Shown: positions 1-6,148 of the stretch, one piece after another | Position numbering within the stretch: the first letter of the stretch is position 1 | How the letters are laid out: the number at the start of each line of letters is the position of its first letter | IMG/VR virus record: IMGVR_UViG_3300048922_000121 | Span: 1 to 39,816 of that record | Strand: one strand, 5' to 3' | Source of the DNA: a virus | Length of the DNA stretch: 39,816 nucleotides | Notes under the pieces: model-generated | Databases searched by the model: none | The model's input: the letters and a program-made list of their open reading frames with translations, nothing else | What the model was told of the DNA's origin: nothing | Program-made: the position numbers and the translations under genes

Positions 1-31
1 ATAACACGGCCACCATATTCTTGAAAAGATC

Positions 32-77
32 TGGTGCCCCCGGCAGGGTTCGAACCCGCGACCCCCTGATTACAAAT
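32..77. other. attL (46-bp direct repeat, tRNA-Thr 3' fragment)
   Basis: The sequence from the encoded CCA end through the T arm and the 3' half of the anticodon arm is identical to 39690-39735. Identity stops at base 78 on the left and 39736 on the right. Only the 3' part of a tRNA is present here, so this copy is the displaced host end left by integration. The integrase gene lies just inside it. Confidence 0.95.
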
Positions 78-202
78 ATGAGGCAAATTGTTATTTTACA
101 ATAGGTTATGTTGGTAAGTGTGTCGTAAAAATGTGCTGTTTTGATCCGTTTTGACGGTCCATGTTATTCTATCGCCTTGCAGGATATGAACCGTCGACCC
201 TG
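78..202. other. Gene-free left edge (possible integrase arm region)
   Basis: These 125 bp between attL and the last gene of the leftward operon have no convincing ORF and are AT-richer than the rest of the prophage. One sequence near 122 (GTCGTAAAAAT) resembles the GTCGCAAAAT units near attR with one difference. No clear repeat array is visible here. Confidence 0.4.
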
Positions 203-463
203 TTAATGAAGGCCTAGCAGGCGCATGTTGCGCCGGCGTTGTGCCTGGCGCTCATCGTCTTTCTCCCAAAACTCGCATTGTTCGACCAGGCCGGGATAGA
301 CCTTGCGGATCCTCTCGACTTGCTTCCTATAATCCATGCCGCGCGCGACGGCACACGTTTGCTTGTCGAGCTGACCGTCGTCACAACTGAAGCCGCGGCC
401 CGAGTGGGCGGCGAGATATAAAGGGCAGAAGCGGATATCCTTGTGCGGGCAGCGATCGCTCAT
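203..463 (-). CDS. Cys-rich small protein of unknown function
   Basis: An 86-residue protein with four cysteines in its N-terminal half (CPHKDIRFCP, then FSCDD and KQTCAVARG), a spacing that could bind a metal. The C-terminal half is charged and helical with many Arg and Glu. Its start overlaps the stop of the gene upstream by four bases (TCAT on the plus strand at 460-463), so translation is probably coupled. It is the last gene of the leftward integrase operon. I do not recognise a characterised family. A role in early phage takeover or in regulating integration is only a guess from position. Confidence 0.7.
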   Translation of the reverse strand: MSDRCPHKDIRFCPLYLAAHSGRGFSCDDGQLDKQTCAVARGMDYRKQVERIRKVYPGLVEQCEFWEKDDERQAQRRRNMRLLGLH

Positions 464-729
464 TCCGGGACCCTCGACTTTGCCATCAACCGCTCGAGCG
501 GCGAAAGGTGTTCTGCGGCCGCCTTCGCGCCACGCGGCGGCAACCCGAACTTTTCGAGATATTTACGCGTTTGCTTCGCCCACACCTTCTTGCCCCAACT
601 CGTCGTGCGGAACTCCGGCGGCCTCGCTTCGCGGAGTGCCGCCTTGCGGGTTTTCAGATCTGCGTCGGCCGGCAGGCTGGCGTGCACCTTGCCGATCACG
701 CTGCCGGCATAGCCTTGCCAGTCGATCAT
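460..729 (-). CDS. Small basic phage protein, unknown function
   Basis: An 89-residue basic protein starting MIDWQGYAG. An in-frame start further upstream exists, but the ATG at 729 is chosen because AGGAGA sits about eight bases before it and it overlaps the stop of the preceding gene as ATGA. The middle has an Arg/Lys-rich helical section followed by KKVWAKQTRKYLEKFGLPP, which could contact nucleic acid. No membrane segment or known catalytic motif is visible. It is third from the end in the integrase operon and coupled on both sides. Function unknown. Confidence 0.7.
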   Translation of the reverse strand: MIDWQGYAGSVIGKVHASLPADADLKTRKAALREARPPEFRTTSWGKKVWAKQTRKYLEKFGLPPRGAKAAAEHLSPLERLMAKSRVPE

Positions 730-1241
730 TGGCCGCTCTCCTTCAGTGCGGCCGCAAGGACGGCGGCGGCCGTGCTGGCGCGCATGAGGAGAAATCCGAC
801 CGGCGTGTCCGGATACCATTGCAGCGTCCAGACCGAATTATTGGCGATCGCCTTCTCGCGCTCCTCGGGCGAGATCCAGCCGTAATCCCAATCGGGACTG
901 CCTTCGAAATAGTCAGCAGCCGTCATGTAGTTGACGGCATGCTCATCGTTGAATGTGAGGTGAAAGCAGGTGTGCTCACCACGTAGCAGCTTCGCCGGCA
1001 GCTCCTCGAGCGCGATTTCGGGCTCGTTCGGCTCGACGTCGCACCCCTGGATCGCCTGGCGGCCCCATCGATCGCGGATCTCGGTTCGCTTGCAGCCCGG
1101 TGATAGGCGTGCGCCAAGCGCCATACGCTCGGCCTGGGCGATGTACTCTACCCAGCCGATGATGGTCTTTTCCGGAAGCGGCCAACCAATCGCGCTGATC
1201 TCGTAGCGCTGGCCCTTGTCTCCTGTGGGTGTGAGGCTCAT
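726..1241 (-). CDS. Conserved-looking phage protein, unknown function
   Basis: A 171-residue soluble protein. A GTG at 1247 is in frame, but the ATG at 1241 has GAGGAGG seven bases upstream and overlaps the previous stop (TCAT at 1238-1241), so it is preferred. The sequence contains an aromatic-rich acidic region (FEGSPDWDYGW, then TLQWYPDTPVGFLLMRAS) and ends in an alanine-rich helix. No signal peptide, membrane helix or known motif is seen. Four-base overlaps with both neighbours place it in the same transcript as the integrase. Function not recognised. Confidence 0.7.
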   Translation of the reverse strand: MSLTPTGDKGQRYEISAIGWPLPEKTIIGWVEYIAQAERMALGARLSPGCKRTEIRDRWGRQAIQGCDVEPNEPEIALEELPAKLLRGEHTCFHLTFNDEHAVNYMTAADYFEGSPDWDYGWISPEEREKAIANNSVWTLQWYPDTPVGFLLMRASTAAAVLAAALKESGQ

Positions 1242-1519
1242 GTCCACGCCTCCTCGTCCGCTTCCAGTGAGGAGATGACGTCATGGGCTGAGATCTTGAG
1301 GCTCACGCCCGTTCGGTCGTTTATGACGACGAGGCTGTCTCCGTAGCCGAGGCGTTGAACCGTGCCGACTTGAAAATGGGCGCCGCGCTTCCAGCGGATC
1401 GGTGCGGTGACCGGGAAAAGTTCCTCGATCAGCAAGCACAGATGCGCCTCGGCCTGCCACACAATCTCTCGGGCGGATTTCAGGATTTCGATCTTTCGGC
1501 GTATGGCGTCGTCACTCAT
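1238..1519 (-). CDS. Small phage protein, beta-rich C-terminal domain
   Basis: A 93-residue protein starting MSDDAIRRKIEILKSA, with AAGGAG upstream and a four-base overlap with the integrase stop. The N-terminal 35 residues look helical. The remainder (GAHFQVGTVQRLGYGDSLVVINDRTG) looks like a small beta barrel or SH3-like fold, which is inference from residue pattern only. It is translated directly after the integrase. No function can be assigned. Confidence 0.7.
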   Translation of the reverse strand: MSDDAIRRKIEILKSAREIVWQAEAHLCLLIEELFPVTAPIRWKRGAHFQVGTVQRLGYGDSLVVINDRTGVSLKISAHDVISSLEADEEAWT

Positions 1520-2739
1520 GCTCTCTCCTTCTCGTACCAGGCGGTTAACTTGTCGATCGCGCTGTCGGCCATTCCTTCATCCAGCGCGAGGTAGTGTTTC
1601 AGGATCTCGGTTGCGGTCTTGAAGCTGTGGCCGGTGATGGCGCAGATCTCGGGAATGGTGCATCCGGCGCGCGCGAGCCAGGTGACGGCCGTGTCGCGGA
1701 AATCCTGGTCGGTCAGCGTCATGAGGCTGGGCATCGGCTCGACGGTCGGATTGCCGTGAGCGTCGGGCAGGCCGGCGGCGGCGGCCCGCCTGATGTCGAG
1801 CAGCGTGTGGCTGTAGTTGCTTTTGAGGAACGGCGCGCGGCCAAGCTCGTTGTAGACCACAAAGTCGGTCTCGATATTGTTGGCAGCCCTGCGGATCTTT
1901 GCGGCCTCGATGCGCTTCTGCAGCTCCGGCGCCTGCTTGATGGCGACACGCGCGCCCGTCTTCCGCTGGCGGAATAGCATGCGGCCGTTGCGCACGCCTT
2001 CATTGCAGAACAGCAGCCGATCGGCCTGGCGCTGGCCCGACCAGACGGCGAAGACGATGGCGTCGCCCATGTCCGGCCGGCCCATGGCATCGGCGGCAAA
2101 GATGAGGCGGTCGATCTCCTCGATCGAGCCGACGCGCAGCCGCTCTTTCTGCTTCTTCATATTGAGATTGAAGGTGGGGTTGATCTGCATGCCAGCGAGA
2201 TGCTGCTTGCGCCGGCGCATGCCCCATGTGATCGCCGCGCCCAGCACGCGCATGCAGCCGACAGCCGTCGCCAGTCCCGCCTTGCGGCGCAGATCGTCAT
2301 AGAGGCCGTCGCAGATGTCGTTGTCGAGCGCGGCCGCCTCGGCATTGTAGATATCGGGCGCGTGCTTCGCGATCGCGTTCTTCTTATAGCGATATTCGTC
2401 GGTCGTCTTCTTGGCGAGATCGGCGATATCGAGATTGTGGACCGGGTTCAGCCACTCCTCGAGCAGCTGGCTGACGGGATAGATTTTCCGCATCGGCACG
2501 GGAAGGCCTGATGATGCCTTCTTCTTCGGCTTGCGCCCGGCCGGCGGCCGCTTGGCGCCGAGCTGCTGCTGAAACGTGCGCGACCATTCCAGCACATCGC
2601 CGGCGCTCATCCAGGCGCCGTCGTTATGGCGCAGATCCTTGCCCTCATAGCCCTGCTCGCGCAACGAAGGCGATGGCGAGAAGCGCGGGCGGCCGTTGCG
2701 CCAGGTGACGTATTTGATTTTCGGATCGGGGGAACGCAT
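1516..2739 (-). CDS. int: Tyrosine recombinase (phage integrase)
   Basis: A 407-residue site-specific recombinase that would integrate and excise the prophage at the tRNA-Thr repeat. The C-terminal catalytic domain has the expected order: Arg237 in SGQRQADR, Lys260 in RQRKTG, Arg348 in QDFRDT, His371 in ITGHSF and nucleophile Tyr383 in ILKHYLAL. The usual His of the HxxR box is Gln345, a common variation. The N-terminal 90 residues resemble an arm-binding domain followed by a core-binding domain (about 85-190). GGAGA precedes the ATG. The gene points toward attL and is coupled to four downstream small genes. A hairpin lies just upstream of its start. Confidence 0.95.
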   Translation of the reverse strand: MRSPDPKIKYVTWRNGRPRFSPSPSLREQGYEGKDLRHNDGAWMSAGDVLEWSRTFQQQLGAKRPPAGRKPKKKASSGLPVPMRKIYPVSQLLEEWLNPVHNLDIADLAKKTTDEYRYKKNAIAKHAPDIYNAEAAALDNDICDGLYDDLRRKAGLATAVGCMRVLGAAITWGMRRRKQHLAGMQINPTFNLNMKKQKERLRVGSIEEIDRLIFAADAMGRPDMGDAIVFAVWSGQRQADRLLFCNEGVRNGRMLFRQRKTGARVAIKQAPELQKRIEAAKIRRAANNIETDFVVYNELGRAPFLKSNYSHTLLDIRRAAAAGLPDAHGNPTVEPMPSLMTLTDQDFRDTAVTWLARAGCTIPEICAITGHSFKTATEILKHYLALDEGMADSAIDKLTAWYEKERA

Positions 2740-3000
2740 GAACTATCTCCAAAAACAAGTTGGCCCGGCAGCCACTCAAACAAAGACTGCCGGGCCTGGT
2801 GTTGCCGACGCCGAGGGTGGCGGCCGGCGTCGGCTGACATGCGCTGCGTTTTTGAGACGGGGGGTCAGCGCATGCCGGGTTCGAAAAAGTGGGGCAGCCG
2901 CATGCGGCTACGGCCGCCCCTTGCGCCGCCGAGAGACGCGAGACATCGACGGCAACTCATATGCGCCAGCGCTTGAGCGCGGCGGCGATGACGCAATAGA
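2740..3000. other. Short gap between int and the upstream leftward genes
   Basis: It holds the int-proximal hairpin and no firmly supported gene. A 15-residue minus-strand ORF (2957-3004) has GGAGG eight bases before its ATG, and a 31-residue ORF (2865-2960) overlaps its end but has no ribosome site. Either could be a leader peptide or nothing. Confidence 0.3.
2762..2796 (-). terminator. Hairpin upstream of int, terminator-like
   Basis: A perfect 10-bp inverted repeat (GGCCCGGCAG / CTGCCGGGCC) with a 15-base loop. On the minus strand it is followed by AACTTGTTTTT, so it could end or attenuate leftward transcription before the integrase. The integrase ribosome site lies only about 20 bases further on, so it might instead act on int mRNA. 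Confidence 0.45.
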
Positions 3001-3117
3001 TCATCGGCCGCGCCTCCAGCGCTCGGCGATGTCAGGACGAAGGCCGAGGAGCGTCAGGATCGACCAGGCGCCGATGATGGCGCCGACCATGACGGCGGTA
3101 AGAATGGTGCCGAACAT
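3001..3117 (-). CDS. 38-residue single-pass membrane microprotein
   Basis: A tiny ORF preceded by a strong ribosome site (GGGAGG, about seven bases before the ATG). Its ATG shares one base with the stop of the upstream gene (TGATG), so translation would be coupled. The protein (MFGTILTAVMVGAIIGA, then WSILTLLGL) is nearly one long hydrophobic helix with a short basic tail ERWRRGR, typical of a positive-inside membrane peptide. Possible roles include exclusion, regulation of lysis or a toxin-like peptide, none of which the sequence decides. Confidence 0.6.
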   Translation of the reverse strand: MFGTILTAVMVGAIIGAWSILTLLGLRPDIAERWRRGR

Positions 3118-3365
3118 CACACCGCCTCCCGAAAACTGAACAGCTTGCGGCAGACCGCGCGCCGGCGCATGTCGATGAGGGCGATCTGCGCCTCGAGGGC
3201 GATCGCGATCGCGGCCCCCCGCTGATCGATGCGCAGCGTTTCGAGCCGGCCGACCGCCTCGGTGGCATCCGCATGTTCTTTCAGATCTTCGATCAGGCGG
3301 CGGGTGAGGTCGTCGGCCTGGTCCTGTGTCGCCTCGAGCTTGGCGATCAGCTCACGCGTTTGCAT
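3117..3365 (-). CDS. Helical small protein, unknown function
   Basis: An 82-residue protein starting MQTRELIAKLEATQDQADDLTRRL. The ATG at 3365 is preferred over an upstream in-frame GTG because GAGG lies eight bases before it. The sequence is almost entirely amphipathic helix with heptad-like spacing of Leu, Ile and Ala, suggesting a coiled-coil dimer. It overlaps the upstream gene by 14 bp. No known family recognised. Confidence 0.65.
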   Translation of the reverse strand: MQTRELIAKLEATQDQADDLTRRLIEDLKEHADATEAVGRLETLRIDQRGAAIAIALEAQIALIDMRRRAVCRKLFSFREAV

Positions 3366-3630
3366 GGCGGCCACCTCGCTTGAGCTTGTCGGCCGCGATC
3401 TGGCCGCCCATGGTGAGGGCCACCCCGTGACGATCGGGCCGCAGCAATTCCAGCTTCTGCAACGAGACGATGGTGCGCATCGAAAAGCGTTTGGTGCCGA
3501 TGTGCAGCATGCCGCCGTCGACCCGCTGATGACGGAAGAACGCGATGGAGGATAGCGCGTCCTTCTGTGTCAGGTTCAGGGTCCGCGCCGGATCGACGAC
3601 GGCCGGGTTTTCTGCGAGGGGCGTCGTCAT
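3352..3630 (-). CDS. Small phage protein, winged-helix-like pattern
   Basis: A 92-residue protein starting MTTPLAENPAVVDPARTLNLT. An upstream extension of the frame is rejected because the ATG at 3630 overlaps the previous stop as ATGA and has AGAGGGG upstream. The pattern TQKDALSSIAFF, then MRTIVSLQKLELLRPDRHGVALTMGGQIAADKL resembles a winged-helix fold (helix, helix, then a two-strand wing), as in small transcription regulators. This is a pattern-level judgement only. Its place between the excisionase-like gene and int fits a regulatory role. Confidence 0.65.
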   Translation of the reverse strand: MTTPLAENPAVVDPARTLNLTQKDALSSIAFFRHQRVDGGMLHIGTKRFSMRTIVSLQKLELLRPDRHGVALTMGGQIAADKLKRGGRHANA

Positions 3631-3959
3631 CGGCGACCCCTCTTTTCCTTCATCGCTTTCGCGCACTCCTGGGCGTGACGGACATACAAGACGTCGATCA
3701 TGGTCTTGTAGCCATCGGCCGTATCCTGGAAGCCGTCCGGCCCGATGAAATTCGCGGTCAGGCTGCTGTGCAACATGATTTGCAGGCGCATCATGGCGAT
3801 GAGTACGTGGGCGGGGTTTTCCCCTCGCTTCATTTCCGAATCGAGCCACTCCTGAAAACCCTGCACCCATCTGCTTGCGGTCGCGCGGGCAACAATCCGC
3901 GTCGTCGCGTCGCTGGAAAGAAGTCCCTCTTCCATGCCGATTGCGATGAACTCGCTCAT
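3627..3959 (-). CDS. Small helical protein, unknown function
   Basis: A 110-residue soluble protein starting MSEFIAIGMEEGLLSS. It is mainly helical, with a basic C-terminal tail (KAMKEKRGRR). Start and stop overlap both neighbours by four bases. No motif, signal peptide or membrane segment is visible. It is translated directly after the excisionase-like gene in the leftward operon. Function unknown. Confidence 0.7.
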   Translation of the reverse strand: MSEFIAIGMEEGLLSSDATTRIVARATASRWVQGFQEWLDSEMKRGENPAHVLIAMMRLQIMLHSSLTANFIGPDGFQDTADGYKTMIDVLYVRHAQECAKAMKEKRGRR

Positions 3960-4267
3960 GCCCCTACCCTTTCATTGACGAAGATCAGGCGCGGGCCGGC
4001 ATGCACATAGGCGGCACGCAGGCGGGCGCGGTCGGTGGCGATGCTGGTGGTGGAACGGGCGTCGATCTGCTGGGCGGCCTTTTGGTCGCCATAGCCCCGG
4101 ATCCATGTCTCGATCGCAACGCGCGACCAGCGCTTGCGACCAGGCAGCCGATCGGGCATGCCCTCGAAGTTGATGAGCTGGCGCACCTTCCGCATGAAGT
4201 GCGCCCGCCCGATGCCGAGGGCCGCGGCAATCTCGCCGGCCTCGATCGTCGTTTCCTGCAGGTTCAT
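3956..4267 (-). CDS. AlpA/excisionase-like winged-helix DNA-binding protein
   Basis: A 103-residue protein heading the leftward operon. Residues 10-60 (GEIAAALGIGRAHFMRKVRQ, through RLPGRKRWSRVAIETWI) match the MerR-like winged-helix pattern of AlpA and Xis proteins: helix-turn-helix, a short wing with basic residues, then a helix beginning AIETW. Such proteins bend attachment-site DNA for excision or activate int expression. The ATG at 4267 is preferred over a GTG at 4282 because GGAGA lies eight bases before it. Its promoter region holds TTTGCAAA-type operators, so the repressor probably controls it. Confidence 0.7.
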   Translation of the reverse strand: MNLQETTIEAGEIAAALGIGRAHFMRKVRQLINFEGMPDRLPGRKRWSRVAIETWIRGYGDQKAAQQIDARSTTSIATDRARLRAAYVHAGPRLIFVNERVGA

Positions 4268-4283
4268 GTTTCGCGTCTCCACA

Positions 4284-4338
4284 GTTGCAAATCACTGCGA
4301 GAGGCAGAATGCACGTTTGCAATGTGATTTGCAAACGT
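4284..4338 (-). promoter_or_regulatory. Operator/promoter of the leftward operon
   Basis: It holds a perfect 10-bp inverted repeat with six bases between arms (ACGTTTGCAA at 4313-4322, TTGCAAACGT at 4329-4338) and a further inverted GTGATTTGCAA-type half at 4284-4295. The 12-mer GTGATTTGCAAA (4324-4335) recurs exactly at 5305-5316 upstream of the Cro-like gene. On the minus strand TTGCAA and CATTCT stand 17 bases apart and could be -35 and -10 boxes lying within the operators. The repressor is the likely binder. Confidence 0.6.
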
Positions 4339-4446
4339 AAATGTGCAATTCACGCACATGATTGATTTAAGCAAACGAAATGCACAAACGCCCGGCTTTG
4401 TCTCCGGACGAATTTGCAAATCTGTATCTAAGCGATCGCCCGAAAA
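4339..4446. other. Gene-free AT-rich control DNA
   Basis: More TGCA-containing words occur here (AATGTGCAATTCACGCACAT at 4340-4359, then AAGCAAACGAAATGCAC), continuing the operator-like texture. No gene is supported on either strand. Confidence 0.4.
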
Positions 4447-4572
4447 GGGCACGCCCTCAGTTCAATGGTAAAACGGAGTTTGGGCATGCCCCGAATTCAG
4501 TGTGGGCACGCAGCGAGGGCATGCCCTCAATTCAATGCGCAACTTATGCGGGGGCTTGCCCTCAGTTCACTG
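4447..4572. repeat. Four 21-bp repeats at an exact 35-bp period
   Basis: Copies start at 4447, 4482, 4517 and 4552. Each has a palindromic core GGGCAYGCCC (GGGCTTGCCC in the last copy, GGGCATGCCCC in the second) followed by a tail close to TCARTTCAATG. The 14-bp spacers are unrelated to each other, and one holds a partial core (GGGCACGC at 4504). The array lies between the repressor's 3' end and the leftward operon operators. It may be a cooperative binding site, partition-like site or iteron set. The protein that binds it is not known. Confidence 0.85.
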
Positions 4573-4597
4573 CGGCTCGGGAAAAGACAAAATCCAG

Positions 4598-5209
4598 TCA
4601 ATGCCGGATATGGGCGCCGCCGACGACGACGCCGACGATCACGACATTTTCATTGTCGACGATCTCGGGTGTGCCCGGCTCGTCATTGGCTGCCGCCGTC
4701 AAGAGATACGGCGTGCGCCAAACACGGAACAACGTCTCCGCCGTGCCGCGCCGAAAATCATACTTTTGAGCAAGGACGGCGTCGCCATTCCTCGGTGTCT
4801 CATCTCTATCCACCAAAACCACCATGCCGGCCGGATATCCCACGGCAGCCAGCGACCCCGTTTTGAGCCGCCAGAGATCAACCGAGTTGGATCTGCCAAT
4901 TGCCTCGGAAAGGGAAAGCTCAAGAGGATTGACGCTGGCCTTGTCGATCACATAGGGGATCGCTTCCCCTTCACTGAAAGCCTGGATCCTCGGCGTCGTT
5001 CTTGCCTCATAGGCCGGAACCTTCGTCGCATCCTCGATCTTCTTGACTGTACGCGACGTTAGGGTGTGACCACCGGTGTCGTTGTTCTTGAAACGCGTCA
5101 AGGTTGAAGGCGTCAAACCTGCAACGCGAGCGATCTCCGTGAACGTGATGTTCCCGGATCGGCTGATGTGGTCCAGCCATGCCAACTGCTGATCGCGCAA
5201 TGATGTCAT
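4598..5209 (-). CDS. CI-like repressor with S24/LexA-like C-terminal domain
   Basis: A 203-residue lysogeny repressor. Residues 20-45 (ITFTEIARVAGLTPSTLTRF) form a helix-turn-helix. Residues about 107-203 resemble the S24 fold, with GYPAGMVVLVDRDETPRNGD matching the typical region before the strand pair. A Ser is present at TGSLAAV, but the expected catalytic Lys position reads FRVWRTPYL, so self-cleavage is uncertain. Starts at 5209 or 5239 are possible and neither has a ribosome site. TTGGTG and TATTGA 17 bases apart would place transcription start near 5239, suggesting a leaderless message. It is transcribed away from the Cro-like gene. Confidence 0.85.
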   Translation of the reverse strand: MTSLRDQQLAWLDHISRSGNITFTEIARVAGLTPSTLTRFKNNDTGGHTLTSRTVKKIEDATKVPAYEARTTPRIQAFSEGEAIPYVIDKASVNPLELSLSEAIGRSNSVDLWRLKTGSLAAVGYPAGMVVLVDRDETPRNGDAVLAQKYDFRRGTAETLFRVWRTPYLLTAAANDEPGTPEIVDNENVVIVGVVVGGAHIRH

Positions 5210-5225
5210 GCGCGGGAATATCGCA

Positions 5226-5328
5226 GTTTGCAAACCCATGTTCAAAACTCAATACAGCTATTGACTTTGCACACCAAATCACACGGAGATGTGCAAAATC
5301 AAGAGTGATTTGCAAATCGGATACCGCA
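5226..5328. promoter_or_regulatory. Divergent repressor/Cro operator-promoter region
   Basis: It contains a perfect palindrome GTTTGCAAAC (5226-5235), TTTGCAC (5266-5272), GTGCAAAATC (5291-5300) and GTGATTTGCAAA (5305-5316), all sharing the TTTGCA core seen again at 4284-4338. TTGACT at 5261 could be a rightward -35, although no good -10 is seen at normal spacing. The leftward TTGGTG/TATTGA pair would drive the repressor. The arrangement matches a temperate-phage switch in which repressor and Cro-like protein compete for these sites. Confidence 0.65.
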
Positions 5329-5559
5329 ATGCACACGTTTGACGAGATAGATGCACGACGCCAGCGGCTGGGCCTGACCCAAAAGGAACTTTGCGTTCGC
5401 GCGGATGTCCATGAGGGCACCTATAGCCGCTATTGCGGCCGCGATGCGCAAAGCGAGCCGACACCCCGGATCCTGCGGAAGTTGGACACTGCCCTTGCGC
5501 AGATTGCTAGCGAGCGTGGCGTCGTGCTCGTCGAGGAAACCAGAGGAGCAAGACAATGA
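5329..5559 (+). CDS. Cro-like small helix-turn-helix protein
   Basis: A 76-residue protein starting MHTFDEIDARRQRLGLTQKE. Residues 15-45 (LTQKELCVRADVHEGTYSRY) are a Cro/CI-type helix-turn-helix. There is no dimerisation or protease domain, so it fits the Cro role. An upstream in-frame extension would run through the operator palindromes and is rejected. No clear ribosome site precedes the ATG, so the mRNA may be leaderless. It is the first gene of the rightward operon, overlapping the next gene by four bases. Confidence 0.75.
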   Translation: MHTFDEIDARRQRLGLTQKELCVRADVHEGTYSRYCGRDAQSEPTPRILRKLDTALAQIASERGVVLVEETRGARQ

Positions 5560-5867
5560 CGGCATTGGCTTCAAGCCGCGTCAGCGAGCTGCGGCGGCTG
5601 ATCGACCTGATCGAGATGAACCTGGCGACCCTGCCGGCGTACAGCTACGACGATCGCGCATGGTACGCGCACTGCCTCAACAAGATCATCGACCATCTGA
5701 CCGAGGCCGAGGGTGCGAAATTCAGCGACCGGATGAGCTTTGGCGGCTACGCCTTCGGGCTTGCCGGGATCCGCGCGACTTGCACAAGTAGCGGCTCCGG
5801 GGTGCTGACAAACTGGATCGCCGCTGCGCGTCGCCGCATCGCCAAGCTCGAAGGCGAAGCGCAATGA
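5556..5867 (+). CDS. Small early protein, unknown function
   Basis: A 103-residue protein starting MTALASSRVSELRRLIDLIE. It is preceded by GAGGAG and overlaps the Cro-like stop (ATGA). The N-terminus is a charged helix, the middle (YDDRAWYAHCLNKIIDHLTE) is helical, and a Gly/Ser-rich segment precedes a C-terminal basic helix. No family recognised. It belongs to a run of coupled early genes and may act in host takeover or replication. Confidence 0.7.
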   Translation: MTALASSRVSELRRLIDLIEMNLATLPAYSYDDRAWYAHCLNKIIDHLTEAEGAKFSDRMSFGGYAFGLAGIRATCTSSGSGVLTNWIAAARRRIAKLEGEAQ

Positions 5868-6148
5868 GCGCGGCGCTGCAGATCTGCACCGCCTATAAGG
5901 CGCCAGTCGAGCCGAGCCCGGCCGAAAACAGCCGCTTCCACGATATGTTTCTGTCGAGCCTCAACGGCGAGGCGGCCTCACGCGGCTGGGCCGGCTCGGC
6001 CGTCTGCCAGTATGTGCGCATCGACGGCTATCTCTCGATCTCTATCGAGCCCGGCAAGGGCTGGGCCAGCATGGAAGACCTGCGCGACTTCCGCGAGCGG
6101 CAGCGCCAGGCGCAGCGTGAGGAACCTGAACAGGGGAGATTGGTGTGA
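5864..6148 (+). CDS. Small early protein, unknown function
   Basis: A 94-residue protein starting MSAALQICTAYKAPVEPSPA. The central part (WAGSAVCQYVRIDGYLSISIE) looks beta-rich and the C-terminal 25 residues are highly charged (DLRDFRERQRQAQREEPEQ). Four-base overlap with the previous gene; its stop overlaps the start of the ParB-like gene. Function not recognised. Confidence 0.65.
   Translation: MSAALQICTAYKAPVEPSPAENSRFHDMFLSSLNGEAASRGWAGSAVCQYVRIDGYLSISIEPGKGWASMEDLRDFRERQRQAQREEPEQGRLV

Noticed and set aside
2607-2840. Minus-strand ORF overlapping the integrase start
   Set aside because: It overlaps int in another frame with Arg-rich translation and passes through the hairpin.
2865-2960. 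31-residue minus-strand ORF near the integrase
   Set aside because: No ribosome site and Arg/Gly-rich content; kept only as a remark in the gap entry.
4447-4572. The phased repeats as a CRISPR array
   Set aside because: The repeats are short and variable at several positions, spacers are only 14 bp, and no cas genes are present.
4380-5062. Plus-strand ORFs through the repeat and repressor region
   Set aside because: They run opposite to the repressor, have no ribosome sites and their translations simply reflect the GGGCAYGCCC repeats or antisense of the repressor.
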